Assembly: GCA_047602185.1 (NCBI GenBank)
Contig: JASGHY010000001.1
Span: 1,612,001-1,676,000, forward strand
DNA from: PMP191F sp047602185
GTDB taxonomy: Bacteria > Bacteroidota > Bacteroidia > Chitinophagales > Chitinophagaceae
DNA length: 64,000 bases
Direction of reading: 5' to 3'
Part shown: positions 43,677 through 54,114 of the stretch, one piece after another
Layout of the letters: each line of letters starts with the position of its first letter
Numbering within the stretch: the first letter of the stretch is position 1
Position numbers and translations under genes: made by a program
The notes under the pieces: generated by a model
Told to the model about the DNA's origin: nothing
The model's input: only the letters and a program-made list of their open reading frames with translations
The model's database searches: none

Positions 43677-44606
43677 TTAATTCTTCAACGGCTTAACCGT
43701 ATAACCCTGTTTTCGCAACAGGCTTATTACTCCCTGCTTGCCCGGCAAATGTCCGGCCCCTACAGCAAACAGCACCGATTGGTTATTGATGATCTCCGGG
43801 ATCTGTTTTACCCAATTACGGTTACGGCTATACACCAACAGGTCTAAATACTCTTCCAGGCCGGGATCACTTTTGTGGATCAGTTCATCCATGTATTCGA
43901 GGTTCTGTGTTTTATAAGCGTCTACCATTTGCTGGTTTACCTTCCGGTAATTGTCAAGACTATCGATATACTGCATCAGTTCCTTTGCCTGTTTCTCGTA
44001 TGGAATACTATCAAACAGGCCAGCCTGGAATTTCATTGTCTCCAGCCCCTTTATTTCGCGTGAATACAGCTTTGTTTCCTCCATGATCCTCTCCTCCATA
44101 CCGTTCTTCTTTTCACAATCCATCAGCTGCTCGCCAATTAATGCAGTAACCAGGTATGGTTTAAAACGGTTAAGCATAAATACCGGCAACGGAAACTTGC
44201 TTGTCTTAAAATAATTTTCCACCCGGGCAAACTCTTCTTTAGTCAGCAGGTCGGAGAGCTTCGTTCCATCAGTCATGCGCAGGTATTCCACCGCACCCAG
44301 GATCTCCTCCTTATTATCCATATCAAGCTCCAGGTACACAACATCACTGTTTTTTATAATATTTTTCAGCCCGGTACTCAATTGCGCATCATCTGCACAA
44401 AGTATGTGCATGGTACCAAAAAGATAGGATGGCTTTTTAAGTCCCTTGCCACTGATCTCCCACAACAGTGTATTATTTACACTATTTTTTTTATATGTAG
44501 CGTTGTCAATAGCAGGTCTGGCAGACTTGGTAATTGTACGCTGAGCCTTACCGTTACCGGCTAACAGAAGTAAACTAAGGATCAGGTAAATTCTGGTCAC
44601 GAACAT
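43677..44606 (-). CDS. TraB/GumN family exported protein
   Basis: 309 residues with signal (IYLILSLLLLAGNGKAQ) and the TraB/GumN pattern: KKPSYLFGTMHILCADDAQL, LELDMDNKEE, GLETMKFQAG, SRNRNWVKQIPEII, FAVGAGHLPGKQGVISLLRKQG. Members are thought to be erythromycin-esterase/Tiki-like metalloproteases or their inactive relatives; the GTMH histidine and a distal GAGH histidine are both present. Substrate unknown. Own transcript. Confidence 0.9.
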   Translation of the reverse strand: MFVTRIYLILSLLLLAGNGKAQRTITKSARPAIDNATYKKNSVNNTLLWEISGKGLKKPSYLFGTMHILCADDAQLSTGLKNIIKNSDVVYLELDMDNKEEILGAVEYLRMTDGTKLSDLLTKEEFARVENYFKTSKFPLPVFMLNRFKPYLVTALIGEQLMDCEKKNGMEERIMEETKLYSREIKGLETMKFQAGLFDSIPYEKQAKELMQYIDSLDNYRKVNQQMVDAYKTQNLEYMDELIHKSDPGLEEYLDLLVYSRNRNWVKQIPEIINNQSVLFAVGAGHLPGKQGVISLLRKQGYTVKPLKN

Positions 44607-44829
44607 GTACAGGCGTATTTAACTTTTTAACTGTTGGGAAGGAGCAATTTTTTGTTATTTTGCTACGTCTAAATTCTATATTTAACCCGGCATTGTTGTT
44701 CCCCCCACTATAACAAAACTACTCTGCCGGGCGATATATACCAATTATAATAATAAACCTTAGTCCTGAGAAAAGCGATCATATTAGGATTTTATTTATT
44801 GAAAACCCTTTGAACCCAAGACGCTGTAC

Positions 44830-46758
44830 ATGAAATTGCTTCTACTTAGCGGTATATTCTCCGTTATCAGTATGCTTGCCATGGCACAATCCCAGGTGCC
44901 TGATTTTGGCAATATTACCGACTCCGAACAAAAACTGAAAGAATGCACCTTTGATAAGGAAGCCGATGCCGTTATCATCTTTGACAAAGCTATAGCTGAT
45001 CACAATGGCGACAACAACCTGGTTACCACCCGCAGGATCCGGTTCAAGATCCTTAAGGAAAAAGGTATTGAACGTGGCAACATCGAGATCTATTATTACA
45101 GCAAAGAAGACTTTGAGATCATCAGCGATATTAAAGCCAGTATTTACAACTTCACAGATGCAGGCTTCCTCAATACCAAAGAACTCACCCGCTCATCTAT
45201 CTACCGCCAGAAACTGAACGACAGGTTATCCGTGGTAAAATTTGCGATGCCCGATGTAAAAGTGGGCAGCATCATAGAATACGAATATGTGAGCACCATG
45301 AAGCATTATGGTGGCCTGGACGACTGGTCGTTCCAGAGCGAGATCCCTACCATGCTCAGCAGCTACTATCTTACCATTTTACCCAACTCCGAATTTGCCT
45401 ACCAGGTATATAAAAGAAGCGATCTGCCCATTGTGGTAAAACCCGATAATTCCGAAGGCAAGATCTTATTTGAAATGAACGACGTTGCCGGTCTGCGCGA
45501 TGAACCCTATATGGATTCACGCCGCGACTACGAACAGCGGGTAACTTTTCAGCTCTCCGGTTACCAAAGCGGGTTTGGCAACCGCGTACGGTACATGACC
45601 ACCTGGGACGAACTGGGTCGTGAACAAATGAGCAGTGAATATTTTGGTCAGCAGATCACGAAAAACCTTTCGGGAACCGCAGCAATCATAGCTACGACCA
45701 AAGCATTGACCGATGAATACCAGAAAATGAAGATCATTTATGGTTATGTATCAAAATCAATGAGCTGGAATGGCTATGAAGCACGGGCAACCGGTGATGG
45801 CGTTAAAGAAGCCTGGGATAAGAAAAAAGGTACCAGTGGCGAGATCAACCTGATCCTGATCAACCTGCTCAAATCCGCAGACCTGGATGTGGCCCCCTTG
45901 CTGGTAAGCAAACACGGGCATGGTAAAGTAAACTCCAATTATCCCTTTATTGACCAGTTCAATTGCGTCATGGCCTATGTCACCATTGGCAGTAGAACCT
46001 ATGTACTGGATGCATCTGCAGGTTATACCCCACCGGAACTGATCCCCATGAGCGCCCTGAACACCAAAGCTTTTATTGTAAGCCGCAAACGTGGCAAAGG
46101 CAGCATTATTACACTGGAAGATAATGAGCGGATGAATAAGAACCTCACAGCAATACTTGCCAGCGTAGATCATAATGGCGTATTAAGTGGCAATGTATCT
46201 GTGTACAGCTACGACTATGCGCGTATGTACCGGCGTCATGATTACACCACCCGCCCCAAAACATTTGCACAAAACTATTTTACAGGCAATAACGCCGATA
46301 TCAAACTGGATAGCCTGGAAGTGACCAATATGGACAATGATTCACTGCCGCTTGCGCAAAGTTTTAAATTTTCCGTACCGCCTGTAGTAAGTGGAGATTA
46401 CATACTGGTAAACACTAACTTATTCGGAGGTTTTGAAAAAAATCCGTTTATTTCCGACGTACGGTTTACCAATGTCGATTATGGCTGTAAACAGAACCAT
46501 GTAATGTCAGAAAGCATCAGCATACCGGCCGATATGGAACCCGAAACCCTACCCAAAAACATCCGGTTGATAATGCCCGACACCAGTATTGTATTACACC
46601 GCGAAATGGCTTATGGAGATAACACTATTTCAATACGATACAAGATCGATATCACCCACAGCGTTTTTACTGCTGACGAATACCCCTACCTGAAAGAATT
46701 TTATAAAAAGATGGTAGCTATTTTGAACGAGCAAATTGTTTTACGTAAGAAAAAATAA
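44830..46758 (+). CDS. DUF3857 transglutaminase-like protein 1 (catalytic residues lost)
   Basis: 642 residues with signal peptide (LLLLSGIFSVISMLAMAQ), an N-terminal DUF3857 beta domain, a transglutaminase-like core and a C-terminal DUF3858-like beta domain (ends with an EFYKKMVAILNEQIV helix). In the core, the Cys of the GDCK motif is replaced by Ser (KKGTSGEINLILI) and the His by Cys (QFNCVMAYV); Asp survives in VLDASAG. It is therefore probably inactive. First of three tandem paralogues, 14 bases before the second. Confidence 0.9.
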   Translation: MKLLLLSGIFSVISMLAMAQSQVPDFGNITDSEQKLKECTFDKEADAVIIFDKAIADHNGDNNLVTTRRIRFKILKEKGIERGNIEIYYYSKEDFEIISDIKASIYNFTDAGFLNTKELTRSSIYRQKLNDRLSVVKFAMPDVKVGSIIEYEYVSTMKHYGGLDDWSFQSEIPTMLSSYYLTILPNSEFAYQVYKRSDLPIVVKPDNSEGKILFEMNDVAGLRDEPYMDSRRDYEQRVTFQLSGYQSGFGNRVRYMTTWDELGREQMSSEYFGQQITKNLSGTAAIIATTKALTDEYQKMKIIYGYVSKSMSWNGYEARATGDGVKEAWDKKKGTSGEINLILINLLKSADLDVAPLLVSKHGHGKVNSNYPFIDQFNCVMAYVTIGSRTYVLDASAGYTPPELIPMSALNTKAFIVSRKRGKGSIITLEDNERMNKNLTAILASVDHNGVLSGNVSVYSYDYARMYRRHDYTTRPKTFAQNYFTGNNADIKLDSLEVTNMDNDSLPLAQSFKFSVPPVVSGDYILVNTNLFGGFEKNPFISDVRFTNVDYGCKQNHVMSESISIPADMEPETLPKNIRLIMPDTSIVLHREMAYGDNTISIRYKIDITHSVFTADEYPYLKEFYKKMVAILNEQIVLRKKK

Positions 46759-46772
46759 TACACCCTAAACCA

Positions 46773-48689
46773 ATGAAACATTACCTGATCCTGTTGCTGC
46801 TGATAGTTACCGGTACCGGCCTCGCTGCCCAGGGTATCGGAAACAGCCTGAACCTGTACTCAGCCATGACAATCCCCGACAGTCTGAAAAAAGACGCGAA
46901 TGCTGTTTATAGATTAGATGAAGCTATCGCAGAAGTTCAATCCCCGGCAAAATACACTTTAAAAAAACATAAAATTGTAACGCTACTGAATAAAGATGCA
47001 GGCCGCCACCTGGCGCAGTATTTTTATCTCACTAAATTCCGAAAAGTAGAGGATGTTGAAGTTACTCTATACAACTCTTTTGGCATAGAGATTAAAAAGT
47101 ATAAAAAGAAAGACTTTCAAACAACTACTCCCTATGATGAAATTACATTGGTAAGCGATCTGAAGCTTATGGTATTGGAAATACCCACCCCTACTTTCCC
47201 TTGCACCATAGAAGTAACTTCTGAAGAAAAAATAAACAGCTATATTAGTTTACCCCATGTATCTATAGGCGGAACTAAAGAATCTGTACAGCAATTCAGC
47301 TATACGATAACCATGCCCACTGAACAAGATATACGCTATAAGGTCAGAAATATCAATCTGACACCTGAGATAATCAAACAGGGTACTAATAAAACATATA
47401 AATGGGAAACGCGTAATCTGTTGGCCCGTTCTTCAGAATCTCATACTTATAACGGAGGCTATTATGCTCCTCAGATTGAAGCAATCCCTAATGCATTTGA
47501 GTATGATGGTTTTAAAGGAGAATTCACAAGTTGGAAAAGCTATGGCGACTGGACCTATAAATTGTTTGAAGACAATGCTCCCTTTTCCCCTACTCGTACA
47601 GAACAAATAAAAGAACTTGTCAAAAACTGCAAAACTGATCGCGAAAAAATCAGTCTATTATATAGCTACCTTCAAAAAAACATGCGATACGTAAGTATCC
47701 AGTTAGGAATAGGTGGTTTAAAGCCCTTTGCAGTATCATTTGTAGATGAGAAAAAATATGGCGACTGTAAAGCACTTTCCAATTACATGCGCTATATGCT
47801 GAAAGTCGTAGGCATCAATTCATATCCTGCGTTAATCAACAGTGATTACGATAGCCCTCCCGCTGATCCCGGTTTCGCCAGCGACCCCTTTAATCATGTT
47901 ATCCTCTGCGTACCAATGGAAAAAGATTCTGTTTGGCTGGAATGCACCGACAATGAAAAAAAGGCCGGATTTCTGGGCAATTTCACAGAGAATAAAAATG
48001 CATTGCTAATCACTGAGCAGGGCGGGGTTCTGGTCCCTACACCTCGTAGTAAAAGCAATAACAACATACTAAATACCAGAACCGTTGTAACACTAAATAA
48101 AGAAGCTGAAGCAGGTATTGAATCCTCCATCTATTGCTCGGGTGATTTTTATGCGTTCTACTCCTCTGTTTCAAAAGTAGAGCGTGAACGTCAAAAAACA
48201 GCTTTTGTAAACTACCTTAATTATAAAGTCCCTGATGCATTCCAGTTTGCACCAGCTGGCGATTCAGCCAATGGCAAATTATTCCATCTTACCCTTTCTT
48301 ACGAACAATTATTCGATTTCCGCTCAGGCAACAAACTGTTTTTCCGCCCACGTGTAAATAAGATCTGCGATGAAGATCTCAAGCCAAATACTGAGCGTAA
48401 AACTGATTATCTCTTTGAATTTCCCTACGAAAAGTCAGACACCACTATTTACATATTGCCTGCAGGTTTTAGCACAGGTAGCTTGCCTGCAGCTAAAGAA
48501 ATAAAAACATCCTTCGGTTATTACAAAAATGAAGTGATAAGAAATGAGCAGCGCAACGAGGTGATCGTAATATCGCACCTGTCATTGAAAAAGAATATTA
48601 TTCCCGCTGCGGAATACTCCAGCGTGGCCGACTTCTTTAAAGAGGTCAACAAAAACGAGGCAGAAAAACTGATCATTACAACTGAATGA
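46773..48689 (+). CDS. DUF3857 transglutaminase-like protein 2 (intact catalytic triad)
   Basis: 638 residues with signal peptide (YLILLLLIVTGTGLAAQG) and the same domain order. It keeps the papain-like triad C332 (KYGDCKALSN), H375 (PFNHVILC) and D393 (LECTD). It is the most diverged of the three: it lacks the shared C-terminal helix and has a different central linker. Secreted or periplasmic transglutaminase/protease activity is possible. Sits between two catalytically dead paralogues. Confidence 0.92.
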   Translation: MKHYLILLLLIVTGTGLAAQGIGNSLNLYSAMTIPDSLKKDANAVYRLDEAIAEVQSPAKYTLKKHKIVTLLNKDAGRHLAQYFYLTKFRKVEDVEVTLYNSFGIEIKKYKKKDFQTTTPYDEITLVSDLKLMVLEIPTPTFPCTIEVTSEEKINSYISLPHVSIGGTKESVQQFSYTITMPTEQDIRYKVRNINLTPEIIKQGTNKTYKWETRNLLARSSESHTYNGGYYAPQIEAIPNAFEYDGFKGEFTSWKSYGDWTYKLFEDNAPFSPTRTEQIKELVKNCKTDREKISLLYSYLQKNMRYVSIQLGIGGLKPFAVSFVDEKKYGDCKALSNYMRYMLKVVGINSYPALINSDYDSPPADPGFASDPFNHVILCVPMEKDSVWLECTDNEKKAGFLGNFTENKNALLITEQGGVLVPTPRSKSNNNILNTRTVVTLNKEAEAGIESSIYCSGDFYAFYSSVSKVERERQKTAFVNYLNYKVPDAFQFAPAGDSANGKLFHLTLSYEQLFDFRSGNKLFFRPRVNKICDEDLKPNTERKTDYLFEFPYEKSDTTIYILPAGFSTGSLPAAKEIKTSFGYYKNEVIRNEQRNEVIVISHLSLKKNIIPAAEYSSVADFFKEVNKNEAEKLIITTE

Positions 48690-48732
48690 TAAACTAAAAC
48701 AACAACTGAATTTCCCCCTTAAAACCCCAATA

Positions 48733-50712
48733 ATGAAAAAGTTGACCTTCTTAACCCTGTTACTGTTGCCAGGCATGGCCCTGCTGGCACAGGGACGTGA
48801 TAAAGAAATTCCGGCCTTTGGCAAAGTAGAAAAAACAGACCTCGAAATGAAAGAATGCGATATCGACAAAGAAGCCGATGCTATGGTATTGGTAGACTAT
48901 GGCGATATTACCTACCAACGCGGTGTTAACACTACTTTCGCGTTGAAAAAAGAGATCCGCCAGCGCATCAAATTGTTCCGTGAAAGCGCTTTTGACCAGG
49001 CCAATGTGAAGATCACCTACATCAGCGACGAACGTTATGAGAAAATCTTAGATCTTGATGCCTATACTTATAACCTTGATGCTACCGGCAAAGTAGTCGC
49101 TATCAAAGTAGAGAAAAAGAATATTTTCAAACAGAAAGAAGATGCAGATCACTCTTCTGTTACTTTTACTTTCCCGGAAATTAAGCCCGGCTCCGTAATC
49201 GAATACCGCTACGTTATTGTACGCGAAACCAGCAATAGCATTGATCCGTGGATTTTCCAGGCCCGGATCCCCACACGTGTAAGCACTTTTCGAATAGCTA
49301 TTCCGGAATACTTCCAGTTCACTACCAGCAAGCATATCAGTTTGCCCGTAGAGTCCAAACAGGACGAATACCGTGGTTCCATCTCTTTTCCCAGTGGTAC
49401 CCTTGAGTATAAAAATGAGGAGTACTATTACAAAATGAAAAATATACCGGCTTTAAAATATGAGCCGTATATGGGTGCTATTGGCGATTACCTGCAAAGA
49501 GTAGAATTTCAGCTCTCGCAGATCGTTTATCCAGATCACCATGTGGAAGACTTCCGGAATACCTGGCCCAGGCTGGCTGCGTCTCTGATGGAAAGTGAAA
49601 TATTTGGAGCACAGATCAAGAAAAACATTACCAAGGGCGACGAGTTGACCAGGCAGCTTGCCAAAGCGACTACGCCTACTGAAAAAATGCTTACCATCTT
49701 CCGCTATGTACAGAAATACATTGAATGGACAGGTGTGGAAGATTTCTATTGCCAGAGCGTGAAAGATATCTGGAGCAAACATTCCGGTTCTACAGGAGAT
49801 ATTAATCTCATATTGCTCAACCTGCTGAAAGATGCCGGTATTGAAGCATACCCTGTGCTCAGCAGCACACGCGATCACGGCCAGGTAGTACCAGCCTACC
49901 CTTTCCTGCGCCAGTTCAACAAGCTGCTGGTATATGCACAGATCGGTGAAAAGCCATACATTCTCGATGCTTCCGACAAATACAATCCTGCGGGGCTGAT
50001 CCCTCATGATGTAATGGGCACACAGGCATTTGTAATAATAGATAAAGAAAAATATGACTTTATTACCCTGTGGGATGGTGCATCTATGCACAAACATTAT
50101 GTCATCATGAATGCAACAGTAAATGCAGAAGATTCATTGACCGGAGATGTTAGCCTTACCAGCTATGATTATGCAAAAAATCCACGCATAAAAAGCCTCA
50201 GGCAGAGTAAAGACAAGTTTATCAGCAGTTACCTTACAGCCAATCAAAGCAATCTGCAGGTAAATAGTCTTGAAATAGTAAATGATGACAAAGACTCCTT
50301 ACCACTGGAACAAAAATTCAAATTCTCTCAACCTGTAAGTTCAACCGGTGAGTATAAGTTTGTAAACCTCAATCTCTTTACCGGTCTTGAAAAAAATCCT
50401 TTTGTACAGGATGTCCGTCAAACCAATATTGATTTTGGTTGCAACCAGTATTATATGCTGGTAGGCAACATTACTATTCCTGACAATTACACTTTTGAAG
50501 AACCACCTAAAAATGTAACGATGATCATGCCCGATACCAGTATCATTTTCAAAAGGTTACTCCAGGTAAATGGCAATACCATCGGCTATCGTATTACATT
50601 GGAATTTAAACGTCCTTACTATATAGTTGACGAATACGAACCATTCAAGGAGTTCTACAAAAAATTATTCACCCGTCTCAACGAACAGATCGTGTTTAAG
50701 AAGAAAGCTTAA
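48733..50712 (+). CDS. DUF3857 transglutaminase-like protein 3 (catalytic residues lost)
   Basis: 659 residues with signal peptide (KLTFLTLLLLPGMALLAQG). It is close to protein 1 in layout, ending EFYKKLFTRLNEQIVFKKK. The Cys is replaced by Thr (HSGSTGDINLILL) and the His by Lys (RQFNKLLVYA); Asp stays (YILDASDKY). It is probably a non-catalytic paralogue, perhaps a partner of protein 2. It starts 43 bases after protein 2 and ends just before a bidirectional terminator and repeat arms. Confidence 0.9.
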   Translation: MKKLTFLTLLLLPGMALLAQGRDKEIPAFGKVEKTDLEMKECDIDKEADAMVLVDYGDITYQRGVNTTFALKKEIRQRIKLFRESAFDQANVKITYISDERYEKILDLDAYTYNLDATGKVVAIKVEKKNIFKQKEDADHSSVTFTFPEIKPGSVIEYRYVIVRETSNSIDPWIFQARIPTRVSTFRIAIPEYFQFTTSKHISLPVESKQDEYRGSISFPSGTLEYKNEEYYYKMKNIPALKYEPYMGAIGDYLQRVEFQLSQIVYPDHHVEDFRNTWPRLAASLMESEIFGAQIKKNITKGDELTRQLAKATTPTEKMLTIFRYVQKYIEWTGVEDFYCQSVKDIWSKHSGSTGDINLILLNLLKDAGIEAYPVLSSTRDHGQVVPAYPFLRQFNKLLVYAQIGEKPYILDASDKYNPAGLIPHDVMGTQAFVIIDKEKYDFITLWDGASMHKHYVIMNATVNAEDSLTGDVSLTSYDYAKNPRIKSLRQSKDKFISSYLTANQSNLQVNSLEIVNDDKDSLPLEQKFKFSQPVSSTGEYKFVNLNLFTGLEKNPFVQDVRQTNIDFGCNQYYMLVGNITIPDNYTFEEPPKNVTMIMPDTSIIFKRLLQVNGNTIGYRITLEFKRPYYIVDEYEPFKEFYKKLFTRLNEQIVFKKKA

Positions 50713-50714
50713 CC

Positions 50715-50850
50715 GGTTGTAAGTTATAAGTTGTAGGTTAATCGCTCTGTTATTGACTACCCTACAAAATAAAGAGCGCGATTTTCGATTGAAGTCGCGC
50801 TCTTCTGTTTTAAAGTAATAAACTTATAACCTACTATCTATAACTTAAAA
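50715..50850. repeat. Inverted repeat arms around a bidirectional terminator
   Basis: Arm 1 (50715-50740, GGTTGTAAGTTATAAG...) and arm 2 (50820-50850, AACTTATAACCTACTATC...) are the same inverted words as at 17396-17508. Between them a perfect hairpin (50772-50781 AAGAGCGCGA with 50795-50804 TCGCGCTCTT) can terminate transcripts from both sides. Arm 2 reaches into the last codons of ubiD. Confidence 0.85.
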
Positions 50851-52782
50851 CTCTTTTGCTACCGCCTCTTCCCCATACATCTGGTCTTTAAACTTCAATG
50901 AAGGAGAAGGGATAAAAGTACCAATGCCCAGCTCATTCCATTTGGCATCTACCGAGGCAATGGTAGCGTCATTCGCAACAATAATATTGGGCCAGTCGCG
51001 CTGAAAACCATCCAGGTCTTTCGTTTTAATGGTGCCATCCAATCCCATGCAGGCCCATGTTTTGCCACTTTGTATACGGGCAGGCTGCTGTACCAGGATG
51101 TTATCCCTTTTGGGGTCAAGATTATTACAGAAGCGCCACAAAGCAGTGGCCAGATCGCGGGCATCTACAGTATGCTCCACATACAGGATCATTTTTACAC
51201 CCTCTACCTGTGCTACAGTACGGCAGATCTCCTCATGCAATGAACGGATATGTGCTTTCTTATTCTTCTCTACAGACAATACCAGGCAAGAGATACCCTG
51301 GTTCAGTAAAGCTGCATTCACCACTTTAATTTCAGGAAAACGTGCAGCCAGTGCTGTAGCAATCTCTTCCGCATTAGCAGTTGTTTCTGCCAGTTGAAAA
51401 CTATCATCAGTTTCTTCATCCCATTTACGGGTACCATCGATACACATTTTACCGCCAAATCCCAGCTTGCTGCAACTATGATCCAGCACATCCATTGGCC
51501 CCTGTGTAAAATAAATATCAGTGGCAGGGTTCATATGCTGAAACACGTATTGCGTCAGTGCAGCATAGTCCTGTATCTTAACGTTCTGGTCGGCCAGCAC
51601 CAGTATTTTATTAAACATCATCTGCCCCGCACCCCACATGGCATTCATTACTTTCAATGCCTGCCCCGCGTATTCTTTGGTGATCTGTGCGATCACCAGG
51701 TTGTGAAACACACCTTCTACCGGCATATCCATATCGATCATTTCAGGCACCATCGCCATCTTAATAGGTGCCAGGAAAATGCGTTCTGTAGCCTTACCCA
51801 ACCACGCATCTTCCTGCGGGGGAATGCCCACGATGGTAGCGGGATAAACGGCATTTTTTTTATGCGTAATGGCTGTAATATGAAATCTCGGATACCAGTC
51901 GGGCAAAGAATAATAACCCGTATGATCACCAAATGGCCCTTCCCAGATCAGTTCATCATTCGGATCTACATAGCCTTCAATGATAAAATCAGCATCAGCA
52001 GGTACTTCTATTTCTGGTTGCGTAATACATTTAACCAATTCCACTTTCTTCTTACGAAGAAAACCAGCCAGCATATATTCATCCACATTCTCCGGCAATG
52101 GTGCAGTAGCTGAATAAGCATAGGCGGGATCACCACCCAATGCTACTGCCACCGGCATTCTCCTGCCGAGTTTTTTATATTCATTAAAATGTCTCGCACT
52201 TACTTTATGCTTATGCCAGTGCATACCGGTCAGCGTAGGACCAAATACCTGCATACGATACATACCTACATTGCGTGCATTAGTATTGGGATCTTTTGTA
52301 TGGATTACAGGCAATGTCACAAACGGCCCGCCATCTTTGGGCCAGCAGGTAATAACAGGCAGCTGTGTAATGTCAGGATTGCTGAACACCACTTCCTGGC
52401 ACTCTCCCCTGCCGCTTCTCACCTTAGGCATCCAGGAAGCAAACTGCCCCAGTTTGGGCAGCAGTTTCAGCTTATCCATAATGCTTTCTTTGGGAGCAGA
52501 TAAAAGTTTAAAAAGGTCCTCTATTTCGCGGGTAATATCATCCAGGTGTTCAACGCCTAATGCTATACACATACGGCGCTCGCTTCCATAAGCATTCATC
52601 AATACAGGAAAAGGATAACCGGTATTTTCAAACAACAGAGCTTTACCACCACCGGGTGTTTTGCTGATGCGGTCGGTAATTTCAGCGATCTCCAGTTTAG
52701 GATCTACATAAGTCTTGATACGGATCAGTTCGCCTGCCTGTTCTAATGTATCTATAAAATGTTGCTGGTTTTTATATGCCAT
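50845..52782 (-). CDS. UbiD family decarboxylase
   Basis: 645 residues from ATG 52782 (a TTG four codons upstream is less likely). It shows the prFMN-binding NARNVGMYRMQVFG, EGPFGDHTGYYSLPDW with conserved Glu and Asp, and IPPQEDAWLG. UbiD enzymes remove or add carboxyl groups from aromatic or alpha,beta-unsaturated acids using prenylated FMN made by UbiX. UbiX is not in the window. A menaquinone-linked role is possible but no men genes are adjacent. Convergent with the DUF3857 operon. Confidence 0.93.
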   Translation of the reverse strand: MAYKNQQHFIDTLEQAGELIRIKTYVDPKLEIAEITDRISKTPGGGKALLFENTGYPFPVLMNAYGSERRMCIALGVEHLDDITREIEDLFKLLSAPKESIMDKLKLLPKLGQFASWMPKVRSGRGECQEVVFSNPDITQLPVITCWPKDGGPFVTLPVIHTKDPNTNARNVGMYRMQVFGPTLTGMHWHKHKVSARHFNEYKKLGRRMPVAVALGGDPAYAYSATAPLPENVDEYMLAGFLRKKKVELVKCITQPEIEVPADADFIIEGYVDPNDELIWEGPFGDHTGYYSLPDWYPRFHITAITHKKNAVYPATIVGIPPQEDAWLGKATERIFLAPIKMAMVPEMIDMDMPVEGVFHNLVIAQITKEYAGQALKVMNAMWGAGQMMFNKILVLADQNVKIQDYAALTQYVFQHMNPATDIYFTQGPMDVLDHSCSKLGFGGKMCIDGTRKWDEETDDSFQLAETTANAEEIATALAARFPEIKVVNAALLNQGISCLVLSVEKNKKAHIRSLHEEICRTVAQVEGVKMILYVEHTVDARDLATALWRFCNNLDPKRDNILVQQPARIQSGKTWACMGLDGTIKTKDLDGFQRDWPNIIVANDATIASVDAKWNELGIGTFIPSPSLKFKDQMYGEEAVAKEF

Positions 52783-52843
52783 GCTACTACTCAATTATGC
52801 CGCAAAAGTAGCACAGAAAGCGTACAACTGCACATCAATAAAA

Positions 52844-52867
52844 ATCCCGGGCAAATATGCCCGGGAT
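52844..52867 (-). terminator. Terminator of the DUF6089 gene
   Basis: Minus-strand stem ATCCCGGGCA / TGCCCGGGAT with a 4-base loop, then TTTTTATTG. It lies 23 bases after the DUF6089 stop and overlaps the ubiD promoter region. Confidence 0.85.
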
Positions 52868-52889
52868 CTCCTTGTATCGATAGTTTGAA

Positions 52890-53741
52890 TTACATCACCT
52901 TCCTTGGACAGGCAAGTCCGTTCCTGCTGCCACCGCCTCCGTTACCGCCAATAGCAAATGACAGTGTAAAACCGGTAAAGTAATACCAGTCCTTGTACTT
53001 GGCACCACCGCGTACTACACCATCAGCCGGGTAATCAGGATTGCCGCCTTTTAATTCTCCACCTCTGTACGACATTTCCACGGCTTTTAAACCGCGTTCC
53101 TGTGCCAATGTGAAAGCATCTACATAAGTCTTGCTCACATCATCCAGGTAGTCAGTAAATAATTTACGGAAACCTATTTCATATGCCAGGATCGCCCTGT
53201 CTGTAATACGCAATTTAACGCCCACTCCAAACGGAAGGGCAAACTGTGTAAGATTGTAAGGTTTGCGATCCGGGTACTGAGCAAGCCCCTGCCCTTCTGT
53301 ACTCAGCGGCTTCAGGTATATTTTATTGCCCAGCGTATCATACGCATAAGGGTTGTAATGAAACACCGCAATACCTCCGAATACATAAGGAGTAGCCTTC
53401 CTTTCCTGGATATCGAACAGGCTGTATTCCAGCAACAGATTCACCTCTGCTATTTTTGTCTGGAAACTAAGGTTACGGGCTCTCAACACTTCTTTGGTAG
53501 CTTCTTTATCATTTCCTTCTACCTTACCATAATTAAATCCAAGACGCACTGCAAGATGATTGGTAATGTCATATTGAAGACCTAATCCTGCAGCAAGGTT
53601 CGACTGCTGCATGGTGAAATACTTCTCCTGCAGATCGCCTTCATAGTTTGAAATACCTCCAAAAAAATTAAGATGAAGCCTTGATTGGGCAAATCCAATA
53701 CCTGGCAATACAAGCAGACAGGTAAGCACAAGTGTACGCAT
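52890..53741 (-). CDS. DUF6089 (PorG-like) outer-membrane beta-barrel protein
   Basis: 283 residues with signal peptide (LVLTCLLVLPGIGFAQS), the motif LHLNFFGGISNYEGDLQEKYF and alternating barrel strands (LGLQYDITNHLAVRLGFNYG, YVFGGIAVFHYNPYAYD, GVGVKLRITDRAILAYEIGF). This is the DUF6089 family that includes PorG of the type IX secretion system. No other T9SS gene lies in the window. The C-terminus is Gly-rich. Confidence 0.85.
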   Translation of the reverse strand: MRTLVLTCLLVLPGIGFAQSRLHLNFFGGISNYEGDLQEKYFTMQQSNLAAGLGLQYDITNHLAVRLGFNYGKVEGNDKEATKEVLRARNLSFQTKIAEVNLLLEYSLFDIQERKATPYVFGGIAVFHYNPYAYDTLGNKIYLKPLSTEGQGLAQYPDRKPYNLTQFALPFGVGVKLRITDRAILAYEIGFRKLFTDYLDDVSKTYVDAFTLAQERGLKAVEMSYRGGELKGGNPDYPADGVVRGGAKYKDWYYFTGFTLSFAIGGNGGGGSRNGLACPRKVM

Positions 53742-54114
53742 ACAATTGATAATTTGGTTTCAGAATACCAACAGGGGGTCTTCCGATCAGGATTATTGGA
53801 TGTGCTGGATTTTATTCAACGGTAAGGGGTAAGCCGGGGAGGATAAAAGTTACCCTGAGAACGCAAGTTTTGCGCCAATTATTTTAGTGCTCAAAAAAAT
53901 AGTTACTAACAGTCAATTTTTTTTCGGTGAATATCATTGCGCTATCAATTCCTCCAACAAGTCTTTAACATTTCATTAGTGTTTATACTAACCGGCAACA
54001 ATTATACAATTGATGTGGCATTTTTATCAACTGATGTACGTATAGCTGGGTGCGCACCCATGAAAGCTTCAAATTTGTACCCATATATAATCAATCATTA
54101 AACTTTTGTCCTTT
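53742..54114. other. Gene-free divergent region
   Basis: Separates the divergent DUF6089 and hemerythrin genes. It is AT-rich at 53890-54070 and has no shared repeat word, terminator hairpin or good open frame. A promoter for each side is expected; the TAnnTTTG pattern is not clear. Confidence 0.35.
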
